NCBI RefSeq assembly: GCF_900104175.1
Contig: NZ_FNIX01000026.1
Location: 1 to 64,000 of the forward strand
Direction: 5' to 3'
DNA from: Lentzea jiangxiensis
GTDB lineage: Bacteria > Actinomycetota > Actinomycetes > Mycobacteriales > Pseudonocardiaceae
DNA length: 64,000 nt
The notes under the pieces are model-generated. The model did not search any database and was not told where the DNA came from. It was given only the letters and a program-made list of their open reading frames with translations. Made by a program: the position numbers and the translations under genes. This document shows positions 15,504-23,461 of this stretch, piece after piece. Within the stretch, counting starts at the first letter, position 1. Each line of letters starts with the position of its first letter.

Positions 15504-18500
15504 GTGACACACCGCCATGCCTCCACCAGATCCGGCAGCACCTCCTCCAGAGAAGTCGCGGTGGCGGGCATGGCCTGCCGCTTCCCCGGCGCCCGATCCG
15601 TGGCCGCGTTCTGGGACCTGCTGACCCGCAACGTCGACGCGGTGAGCGAGATCCCGCGCGATCGATTCGACATCGACGACTGGTATTCGACAGAACCCGC
15701 TCCCGGCAGGACGATCTCGCGGCACGGCGGATTCCTCGCCGACGTCCGGGGCTTCGACGCCGAGTTCTTCGGCATCTCACCGCGCGAGGCCCGCGCGATG
15801 GACCCGCAGCAGCGGCTGCTGCTGGAGGTGGCGTGGGAAGCCCTGGAAGACGCGGGGATCCGGCCGTCCGGGCTCGCCGGGCGGCGCGTCGGCGTGTTCG
15901 TCGGCCAGGCGACCGCCGAGTACGGCAAGGCGAGCCGCAGCGCGGGCAACCACGACGTGCGGCACGCGGCGGGAGGGGAGCTCCGAGCCGTCACCTCGGG
16001 GCGGCTCTCCTACGCGCTGGATCTGCGCGGACCGTCCATTGTGGTCGACACCGCGTGCTCGTCGTCGCTCGTGGCCGTGCACAACGCCCGGCAGGCGCTG
16101 CTGGCGGGCGAGTGCGACATCGCGATCGCCGCAGGGGTCAACGTGATCCTGCTGCCCGACGACGCGATCGCCTACTCGCAGGCGTCGATGCTCGCTCCCG
16201 ACGGTCGCTGCAAGTTCGGTTCCGCGCGGGCGGACGGGTTCGTGCGCAGCGAAGGCATCGGCGCGGTGGTGCTCGAACGCCTCAACGACGCGGTGGAGCA
16301 CGGCGATCGCGTGCACGCCGTCCTGCTCGGCAGCGCGGTGAGCAACGACGGACGCGGCAGCGGCTTCCTGCTGCAGCCGGCCGTGCACGGCCAGGCCGAG
16401 ATGCTCGAGGCCGCCTACCAGGACGCGGGACTGAAACCCTCCACTGTGGACTACATCGAGGCGCACGGCACCGGCACGAGCGTCGGCGATCGGGTCGAGC
16501 TCGCCGCCCTGCGCGAGATCGCGGGCGAGGGACGCGAAAAGCCGCTGCTGCTCGGCTCGGTGAAGAGCAACATCGGCCACACCGAAGCCGCCGCGGGGGT
16601 CGCGGGGCTCATCAAAGCCGTGCTGATCGCCGAACACCGCACGGTTCCAGCATCGCTGCACGCCCACGTGCCCGCCGAGGGCCTGACGGACGGACCGTTG
16701 CGACTCGTCACCCGCAACCAGCCGCTGACCTCCGAACAGCCGATCATCGGGGTCAGCTCGTTCGGCATCTCCGGCACCAACGTTCACGTCGTGCTCACCT
16801 CACCGCCAGATGCCGTTCCCACCGCGGACGACGGTCGGCCACGTGTGCTCACGCTGTCCGCCAAGTCGGTCGCCGCGCTGCGGGACGCCGCCGCCTCGTA
16901 CCTCTCCCACCTGGACGGGACCGCCGCGGTGCACGACACCTGCTACACCGCCGCGGTGCGTCGCGACCACCACGAGCACCGACTCGCCGTCACCGGTGCG
17001 AGCATCGCGGAGTTCCAGTCGGGCCTGCGCGCGTTCCTCGCGGGCGAGACGCCACCGGGCCGGGCGACCGAACGGCCGCAGGTCGTGTTCCAGTTCCCCG
17101 GCCAGGGCTCGCAGTGGCGCGGCATGGGCCGTGAGCTCTACGAGGTGTCACCGGCGTTCCGTGCCGCGCTGGACGAGTGCGACGCCGCGGTTCGCGACGA
17201 GGCCGGCTGGTCCGTTGTGGACGTTCTGACCGGCGCGGCGCCGTGGCAGGAGACCATTCAGGTCATCCAGCCGGTGCTCTGGGCGGTGCAGGTCGCGCTG
17301 GCCACCCACTGGCAGTCATGGGGAGTGCACCCTGACGTCGTGGTCGGGCACAGCATGGGTGAGGTCGCCGCCGCACAGATCGCCGGCGCGTTGTCCACCA
17401 GGGACGCGGCCGCGGTGATCTGCCGGCGCAGCGCACTGATGCAGGAGACAGCGGGCAGCGGCGCGATGCTGTGGGCCGAGCTGTCCGCCGGGCACGCCGA
17501 AGGGCTCCTGCGGCGGTATCGCGGTGAAGTGTGCGTGGCCGCCGACAACTCCCCCGGCACGTGCGTCCTGGCCGGTCCGGTGGAGCTGATGAAGACCGTC
17601 GCGGAGGACCTCGCTTCGCTCGGCATCGCGTACCGCCCGGTCAAGGACGTCGACGTGGCGTCGCACTCGCCGTTGATGGACAAGGTCGCGGCGGCGCTGC
17701 GCGAACAGCTCGACGAGCTGCGGCCGCACACACCGCGGATCGACTTCCGCTCCACCGTGGATGACGGTCGGCGTGAGCTGGACGCCCGCTACTGGGCGGA
17801 CAACGTGCGGCGCACCGTGCGGCTCAACGACACCGTACGCCGCATTCTCACCGACTCCCGTCACACCGTGGTGCTGGAGATCAGCCCGCACCCCGTGCTG
17901 CTGGCCGCGGTCGCTGAGATCGGCGAGGCCGTCACCGTGCCGTCGTTGCTGCGCGGGGAACCCGAACTGCGCACGATCACCAGAGCCCTCGGGCACCTGC
18001 ACGCCGCGGGTGTGCCGGTCGACTGGGCGAGCTGGTTCGGTGGCGGCCGGTGCGTGCCCCTGCCGTCCTACCCGTGGCAGCACCAGGAGTACTGGTTCGA
18101 GTCGTTCACCGAGCACACCGAACTCGTCCGCGAGGTCGACGTTGCCGCGCTCGGCATCGCGGAAGCACTCAAGGGACTGCGTTTTCGCGGTCTCACACCA
18201 CTTCCGTGCGCGGCGCTGTTCGAAGCCGTGCTGTCGGTCGCCCGCGGCACGGGCACGTCGGCGGAGCACGCGCTCAAGAGCGTCCGGTTCCACGAGCTGT
18301 GCACCATCGATCCGGAGTCGTTGCCCACCTTGACGGTCGCGCTGCGCCCGGAACGAGGCGGGTTGCGGGCGTTCACCGTGCACACCGGCGAAGGCCTTCT
18401 GCTGGCGAGCGGTGAGCTCGAACGCGGCGGGTCGATCAGCACGGTCGAGCTGGACTGGGCGTTCGAACGCTGCCGGGAGTACGTGCGCGACAGCGACTTC

Positions 18501-19190
18501 CAGGAGCTGGCCGCCCGGCACGGCTACGAGTTCGAGGGCCCGTTCCGCTCGTTGCGTCAGGCGTGGCGCGGCCAGGACATGGCGGTCGCCCGGTTCGGCG
18601 CCGCGGGATCGGCACCGGTGGTGCTGGAAACCGGGATGCAAACCGTGATGCTCGCGCTGGGCTCCGCGGCGGTCCCGCTGGGTGTGGACCGCGTGCGGAT
18701 CACCGGCAGGGCCACCGGCGAGTTCTGGGCGGTGGCACGGCGGCGGCGCGGCAGACCCGTCGTCGACGTCCGCCTGTACGACGACCGGCACGACTGCTTC
18801 GCCGAGCTGACCGGCATCACCGTGCGGACCGAGGCCTCGGCGCCGTTCGGCCGCCTCACCGAGCTGGTCAACGGCGTCACGAACCTGCTCAGGTCAGCCA
18901 GGACGCCCGCACCGCTGCCCGTGCGGGTTCCCACTCAGCACAAGGAGCCCGTGGTCGTCGAACAACCCGGCGAACCCGTCCGCGAAGTGGTGCTGGGCCA
19001 CGTGGCCGCGGTGCTCGGCACGACGCCCGACCGCCTCGACACCCGGAGGGCGTTGCGCGACCTGGGACTCGACTCCCTGATGGCCGCGCAACTCGCCGCC
19101 CGGCTGAAGAAGTCGCTCGGACGAACGGTTCCGGCGACGCAGCTGCTGGGGCCGGAGGACGTGGCGGCGCTCGCCGACAGCCTCACCTGA
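15504..19190 (+). CDS. Single-module type I polyketide synthase, KS-AT-(inactive DH)-ACP
   Basis: This 1228-residue protein begins at a GTG behind GGGGGA. The KS domain (about 17-435) has the triad C185 (DTACSSS), H321 (HGTGT) and H359 (NIGHT). The AT (about 525-830) has GHSMGE (615-620) and VASH (718-721). A dehydratase-fold region (about 880-1110) keeps the HGYEFEGPF and VLETGMQ blocks but lacks the catalytic His and Asp. The ACP serine is S1191 in LGLDSL. No KR, ER or TE is present. This size and order match bacterial iterative orsellinate synthases (AviM, CalO5). VASH would suggest methylmalonyl in modular PKSs, so the extender is uncertain. It probably makes an aryl acid used by the operon at 21-25.6 kb. 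It converges on tetR with an 8-bp overlap. Confidence 0.92.
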   Translation: MTHRHASTRSGSTSSREVAVAGMACRFPGARSVAAFWDLLTRNVDAVSEIPRDRFDIDDWYSTEPAPGRTISRHGGFLADVRGFDAEFFGISPREARAMDPQQRLLLEVAWEALEDAGIRPSGLAGRRVGVFVGQATAEYGKASRSAGNHDVRHAAGGELRAVTSGRLSYALDLRGPSIVVDTACSSSLVAVHNARQALLAGECDIAIAAGVNVILLPDDAIAYSQASMLAPDGRCKFGSARADGFVRSEGIGAVVLERLNDAVEHGDRVHAVLLGSAVSNDGRGSGFLLQPAVHGQAEMLEAAYQDAGLKPSTVDYIEAHGTGTSVGDRVELAALREIAGEGREKPLLLGSVKSNIGHTEAAAGVAGLIKAVLIAEHRTVPASLHAHVPAEGLTDGPLRLVTRNQPLTSEQPIIGVSSFGISGTNVHVVLTSPPDAVPTADDGRPRVLTLSAKSVAALRDAAASYLSHLDGTAAVHDTCYTAAVRRDHHEHRLAVTGASIAEFQSGLRAFLAGETPPGRATERPQVVFQFPGQGSQWRGMGRELYEVSPAFRAALDECDAAVRDEAGWSVVDVLTGAAPWQETIQVIQPVLWAVQVALATHWQSWGVHPDVVVGHSMGEVAAAQIAGALSTRDAAAVICRRSALMQETAGSGAMLWAELSAGHAEGLLRRYRGEVCVAADNSPGTCVLAGPVELMKTVAEDLASLGIAYRPVKDVDVASHSPLMDKVAAALREQLDELRPHTPRIDFRSTVDDGRRELDARYWADNVRRTVRLNDTVRRILTDSRHTVVLEISPHPVLLAAVAEIGEAVTVPSLLRGEPELRTITRALGHLHAAGVPVDWASWFGGGRCVPLPSYPWQHQEYWFESFTEHTELVREVDVAALGIAEALKGLRFRGLTPLPCAALFEAVLSVARGTGTSAEHALKSVRFHELCTIDPESLPTLTVALRPERGGLRAFTVHTGEGLLLASGELERGGSISTVELDWAFERCREYVRDSDFQELAARHGYEFEGPFRSLRQAWRGQDMAVARFGAAGSAPVVLETGMQTVMLALGSAAVPLGVDRVRITGRATGEFWAVARRRRGRPVVDVRLYDDRHDCFAELTGITVRTEASAPFGRLTELVNGVTNLLRSARTPAPLPVRVPTQHKEPVVVEQPGEPVREVVLGHVAAVLGTTPDRLDTRRALRDLGLDSLMAAQLAARLKKSLGRTVPATQLLGPEDVAALADSLT

Positions 19191-19815
19191 CCAGCACGCC
19201 GTTCATCACCAGCCGGAGGGTCGTGACGAGTTCGTTGGCGAGCGTCGTCGGCTGCTTGCCACGGCCCACGTACCGGTAGAGCGTCCCCAGGTAGACGTCC
19301 CGCAGGATGTTGCCGACCAGTGTCGGGTCGACGTGGTCGGCGATCTCGCCGGCCTGCTTGCCGGAGGCGACGATGTCCGCGAACAACGACGTCGCGTACG
19401 GCGCCTCGAAGATGGGGTGGCCGCACCGCACCCAGGCCGTGAGCATGACCTGCGTGGTGCGCCACTCCATCTTGTTGATCTTCGCGAGCGCCCGCATGCA
19501 GTTCTCCAGGCACGTCGACACGTCGGAGTCGCCACCCGCGATCGCGCCGAGCTCCGCCCGCAGCGTGTCTCGTCGCCGCGCACCCCACGCCGCGATGACC
19601 TCCTCCTTCTTCTCGAAGTAGTTGAAGAAGGTGCCTCGTGCGACATCGGCCCGCTCGGTGATCTCCTCGATCGACGTCTCCTCGTAGCCCTGTCCGGTGA
19701 ACAGGTCGATCGACGCCGTGTACAGCCGTTCGTACGTGGCCCGCTTGTGCCGCTCGCGCCTCCCGACGGCCTGAGCCGGCTCCGCGGGCTCGGCCACGCG
19801 CCGCGTCCCCGCCAT
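19183..19815 (-). CDS. TetR-family transcriptional repressor
   Basis: This 210-residue protein has a typical TetR helix-turn-helix near residues 25-75 (YEETSIEEITERADVARGTF, then FNYFEKKEEVI), followed by an all-helical ligand domain. I set the start at 19815; a longer frame upstream crosses the promoter region. The GTAC-N4-GTAC palindrome 22-35 bases before the start suggests autorepression. The same site lies between the PKS and the YciI-LuxR gene. The likely role is ligand-released control of the aryl-PKS genes. Confidence 0.92.
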   Translation of the reverse strand: MAGTRRVAEPAEPAQAVGRRERHKRATYERLYTASIDLFTGQGYEETSIEEITERADVARGTFFNYFEKKEEVIAAWGARRRDTLRAELGAIAGGDSDVSTCLENCMRALAKINKMEWRTTQVMLTAWVRCGHPIFEAPYATSLFADIVASGKQAGEIADHVDPTLVGNILRDVYLGTLYRYVGRGKQPTTLANELVTTLRLVMNGVLVR

Positions 19816-19837
19816 GTGTGAACTCCCGTCTAAGTGT

Positions 19838-19849
19838 GTACCGGAGTAC
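19838..19849. promoter_or_regulatory. TetR operator candidate GTAC-N4-GTAC, copy 2
   Basis: GTACCGGAGTAC (TGTAC-CGGA-GTACA with one more base on each side) lies just before the tetR start. It shares both arms and the 4-bp spacing with 15306-15317. Confidence 0.6.
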
Positions 19850-20377
19850 AGGCTAGCGGTGTGCCGCGTCCGAAAATACCGTCCGAAGGTGCAGAATCCG
19901 ATATTTGACCGATCCGCCCGTCCCGTGTCGTGTCGCGCAGTGTGACCGCGCGGGTGATCAGCCTTCGACGTCCGGCAACGCCGGCACGCGGTGATGAGAC
20001 CACGAGACCGGCCGGACCAGCAGCCCTGCCGCAGGGATTCGGAGAGGCGCCGCAACATCGTTACGCGCTCTACTACAGCGAGTAACACCGTGATCGCGGA
20101 TTGCACGACCCAGGACCGGGAAGACGACTGTCCTCGTGGGAGCGCATCTGTCAAGAATTGGGCACGTCCTGCGACCACTTCTCGCCGGGCGCCGCCGCAG
20201 GCCCGGCCACCCACCGGGGCTCGTCGGCGACGATCACAGTGGACCGTCTGGTACAGGCAGCGATATTTCTCGGTGACACTGAATACCCACGCCCGAATCC
20301 CCTTCGCCGACGTACCGCCTGCGTGGTGCCAGAACGGGAGCCGGCAGGCCTGACTTGCGGATCATGCTGCCGCAGGT
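19850..20377. other. About 530 bases without a supportable gene
   Basis: After the tetR promoter I see no reading frame with family features or a convincing start site on either strand. The sequence leads into transposase debris and is probably decayed. Confidence 0.55.
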
Positions 20378-20578
20378 GCGATTCCAGTTGACCAGTCCAT
20401 CCAGTACTCGCCGACGACGTGCGAACCTGCCGCGCGGCCCTGCGCTTGGGTGATCGGATCGCGCTCGGTGGTTGCAATCGGGCGTGTAGCGGCGCAGCAC
20501 TGGCTTGAGGTGACGCTCGTTGATGATGATCAGCCGGTCCGTGAGCTCCCTCCTGATCGTGCCGGCGAACCGTTCGGC
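20378..20578 (-). pseudogene. Transposase (integrase-core) C-terminal remnant 1
   Basis: The minus strand encodes AERFAGTIRRELTDRLIIIN, then ERHLKPVLRRYTPDCNH. This is the end of an rve-type integrase catalytic core, in which the Glu of RREL is the last acidic residue of the DDE triad. The following Arg-rich stretch ending VLDGLVNWN matches the usual extreme C-terminus but with disturbed spacing. The N-terminal two thirds are missing and no inverted repeats are visible, so it is a dead fragment. Confidence 0.7.
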
Positions 20579-20707
20579 ACCGGGGGCGGCGGTTCGTTCG
20601 GGCGCAAGCTCTTCGACGCGGCGCCGGTCCGCGACGGCCTGACCGGACCGCGCGTCACCTATGAACGTCTCTGCGTCCAGTGTGGACTCGATGACGTACT
20701 TCCGACG

Positions 20708-21145
20708 CACCGCGTCGCTGTCGTCGGCATCGGCGGGCTCGGCCACCTCGCCCTCCAGTTCTCGAACAAGTGGGGGTGGGCGGTCACCGCCATCTCGACC
20801 ACCAAGGACAAGCAGGCCGACGCCGAACGCTTCGGCGCCACCAGCTTCATCGCCTCTCGGGAGCCAGGAGCCCTGCGGGCGGCGGCCGCCTCGTTCGACT
20901 TCGTGCTGTCCACCGTGCCGGACCGGCCCATCTCGGTGTCGGCCCTGGGATTGGTGTCGGAGGCGAAGGAGATCGTGGGAGGCATCGTCGGGACGGTGGC
21001 GGAGACCCGGCAGATGCTCGGCTTCGCGGCTCGCCATGCCATCCGGCCCGAAGTGGAGATGTTCGCGCTGACCGACTTCGAGCAGGCACTCGACCGGGTT
21101 CGCAAGGGCAACGTGCGTTATCGCGCCGTCGTCGACTTCACCTGA
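20708..21145 (+). pseudogene. Truncated zinc-type alcohol dehydrogenase
   Basis: The frame encodes the cofactor-binding half of a CAD/YahK-type NADP alcohol dehydrogenase: HRVAVVGIGGLGHLALQF, then RFGATSFIAS and DFVLSTVPDRP, ending RKGNVRYRAVVDF. The N-terminal GroES-like zinc domain is absent; the sequence upstream in the same frame is antisense to the transposase remnant. About 25 residues are also missing after DFVLSTVP, where the sheet around the nucleotide should continue. It is probably a casualty of the insertion next to it. Confidence 0.75.
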
Positions 21146-21229
21146 GAACAGACGACGCCAACCGTCGATCCCGGCTCGATGCCGATCAACGCGGCGCGCA
21201 CTTCGATTCGGCCCACCCCGCCGTCCTGG

Positions 21230-22234
21230 CTACTCGCGTTCGACGATGATCGCGCCGGCGGTCACCCCGGCGCCCGTGCCGATCAGGAGCGCGCACTCAC
21301 CGGCTCCCAGCAGGTCACCCGCCAGGATGTCCGCCAGGTTCGCCGGCAGGTCCCCGGCGCCGAGGTGCCCGGTCTCCGCCCCGAACGCGCGGTAGCGATC
21401 GCGCAGCGCCCGCGGCAGGGCACGCCGCACGACCTGGTCCGTCACCTGCGCACCCAGCCGGTTCGACGAGACGAGTGCGATGCGCTCGCGGGCCGTGTCC
21501 TCGTCGCCCAGACCGGCGTCGGCCAGTGCGATGCCGACGGCCTCCTGGATCACCTCGCGGGATCCCTTCAGGTTCGACGCGAACCCGAGCGCGTCCTCCC
21601 GGGGGCCGGAGACCGGCTCGGGCAGCGGACGGAACGGGTGGAAGGCCGGGAAGGTCTCCTCGAGCAGCGGCCGGCCTGCCGAGCCGAGGGAACGGATGAC
21701 CAGCGGGCCTTCGTCGCGGCCCAGGAGAACGGCGGTCGCGCCATCCCCGAAGACGGTGGCAGGAGCCGTTTGCCAGCGGTCGTACGGGAGCGCGCTGAAG
21801 TTGCCCGCGGTGGTGCACAACGCGTGCCGGACGCTGTCGTCCGCCTGCATCAAGGTGGCGGCCCAGCCGATTCCCGCGGCTCCGCCGTTCGACATCTGAG
21901 CCAGCCCGATGGCGACCGCCCGGGAGGCGCCGAGCACCCTGGCGAGCCGGTGCGCGGGCGACCAGGGATCTTCCTCTCCCGGGGTCATGCCCGCGTAGGT
22001 GACGAGGTCGATCTCCACGGGATCCACCCCGTGTTCGCCGAGGCACTGCCGGGCTGCCTGCGACCCCATCCACCAGGCGGGCACCGCTGCGCCGACCGGC
22101 ACCGCGGAGCACGCCGCCCCGGCGGCCTGTTCCGCGGTGATCGCTCCCGCCGCGACGGCACTCGCCGCCGGGTAACGCGCGTCGGGCAACCACGTCGTCG
22201 CGGCTGTGATCCGGATGGTGCGCTCGACCTTCAT
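21230..22234 (-). CDS. KASIII-like acyltransferase with serine nucleophile
   Basis: This 334-residue protein has the FabH-type thiolase fold. The active-site block reads GLAQMSNGGAAG, so serine (S115) stands where FabH has its cysteine. The usual HQAN histidine is missing (VSSNRL near 256), while H290 in ETGHLGAGDL sits in the later catalytic loop. A Ser/His pair of this kind is known in DpsC, and related KASIII-like enzymes (CerJ, ChlB3, CalO4, AviN) move acyl groups from ACPs rather than extend chains. The ATG overlaps the P450 stop (ATGA). In an operon with an ACP, AMP-ligase and P450, it most likely transfers the finished acyl group to the cluster product. Confidence 0.85.
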   Translation of the reverse strand: MKVERTIRITAATTWLPDARYPAASAVAAGAITAEQAAGAACSAVPVGAAVPAWWMGSQAARQCLGEHGVDPVEIDLVTYAGMTPGEEDPWSPAHRLARVLGASRAVAIGLAQMSNGGAAGIGWAATLMQADDSVRHALCTTAGNFSALPYDRWQTAPATVFGDGATAVLLGRDEGPLVIRSLGSAGRPLLEETFPAFHPFRPLPEPVSGPREDALGFASNLKGSREVIQEAVGIALADAGLGDEDTARERIALVSSNRLGAQVTDQVVRRALPRALRDRYRAFGAETGHLGAGDLPANLADILAGDLLGAGECALLIGTGAGVTAGAIIVERE

Positions 22235-23457
22235 ACCGGCCGCTCATCGGGTCGAAGGCGGATCGGCACGGAGGACAGGGTGCGGTCACCCAGGTTCGTC
22301 GTCCAGCGCAACTCCTCGAGCGGGACGGCGGGGGACAGCCGCGGAAACCGCGCGAACAACGCGGGGAGCGCCATGTTCGCCGTGGTCAGTGCCAACGGGG
22401 CACCCGCGCAGAAGTGCGGGCCGTGCCCGAAGCCGATGTGACCGGTGTTGCCGGGGCGAGGCACGACGAGCCGTTCCGCGTCCGAGAACGCCAGAGGATC
22501 CCGGTTGGCGGCGGCGACGACCACGAGAACGGTGGCGTCGCGCGGGATCGTGACCCCACCCACCTCCACGTCCTCGGCGGCGAACCGCCAGGTCGCGCAC
22601 GGCGTCGGCGGGTACCGGCGCAAGACTTCCGCGAGCACTGCCGAGCACGACGCCGGACCGGCCGTGATCGCTTCGAGCAGGTCTTCCCGGGTGGACGCCA
22701 GAGCGGCGGTGTGAGCCAGCAGTGTCGTGGAGGTCGTGGTTCCGGCGAACACGGTCAAGGCGACCATCGACATCACCTCGGCCAGGTTGAGCTTGCCGCG
22801 GGGCCGGTAGTCGCGCAAAGCCAGCTTCAGCAGCGTGTCGGTGCCGGGGAACCGGTCGTGGTCGTCGATCGCCGCCAGGATGAGCTGTTGCTGTGCGTCC
22901 GCGGCTTCCCGAGCCTCCGCGCTCCGCGGATCCGCTCCTCCGATGACCGTTCGGACGGCGGTGAGCAACCGCTCGAGAAGGGTCTTCTCGATTCCGATGA
23001 CCTCGCTCATCACCGAGGTCAGAACCGGCGCGGCGAACGTGGTCACCAGGTCGGGCTCCGCCGAGGCGGCCAGGGTCTCGAGGGAGGTCTCGACGATCTC
23101 GGCGATCCGCTCGCGGCGTCGATCGACGGCTTTCGGGGCCAGGCACTTCGTGAGCAGTTCCCGCAGACGGCGGTGGTCGGCTCCATCGGTGTTCAGCACG
23201 TGCCGGCCCAGCACCGCGTAACCGTCCTCGGGGTGCCGGCCCCCGTCGAACAGGAGTGCGGGATCCGACAGCGTCGCCGGGTCCTTCCTCAGCCGGCTGT
23301 CCAGCAGGACCGCTTTCGCCTCGGCGTAGCGAGCCACGACCCAGACTCGGAGCCCGGTCGACAGCACCACCTGCTGAACCGCATCTCCTCGAGACAGCGC
23401 AGCCAGCATCGAGTCGTTGTCGGCCTGGTTCGGACTCAGCGCGAAGACGCGGGACAC
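22231..23457 (-). CDS. Cytochrome P450
   Basis: This 408-residue soluble P450 has the I-helix oxygen-binding motif (VFAGTTTSTTLLAH), the ExxR motif (EVLRRYPPTP) and the haem loop GFGHGPHFCAGAPLA with the cysteine ligand. The start is set at a GTG (23457), 4 bases after the ligase stop; the frame is open further upstream inside the ligase gene, so other starts exist. P450s encoded beside a carrier protein often oxidise the ACP-bound acid, as proposed for the orsellinate P450 of calicheamicin. No ferredoxin gene is in the operon. Confidence 0.93.
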   Translation of the reverse strand: MSRVFALSPNQADNDSMLAALSRGDAVQQVVLSTGLRVWVVARYAEAKAVLLDSRLRKDPATLSDPALLFDGGRHPEDGYAVLGRHVLNTDGADHRRLRELLTKCLAPKAVDRRRERIAEIVETSLETLAASAEPDLVTTFAAPVLTSVMSEVIGIEKTLLERLLTAVRTVIGGADPRSAEAREAADAQQQLILAAIDDHDRFPGTDTLLKLALRDYRPRGKLNLAEVMSMVALTVFAGTTTSTTLLAHTAALASTREDLLEAITAGPASCSAVLAEVLRRYPPTPCATWRFAAEDVEVGGVTIPRDATVLVVVAAANRDPLAFSDAERLVVPRPGNTGHIGFGHGPHFCAGAPLALTTANMALPALFARFPRLSPAVPLEELRWTTNLGDRTLSSVPIRLRPDERPV

Positions 23458-23461
23458 CGGT

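Noticed and set aside
15504..19190. Calling methylmalonyl specificity for the PKS AT from VASH
   Set aside because: The motif rule is for modular PKSs; the domain order is that of iterative aryl synthases that use malonyl, so specificity was left open.
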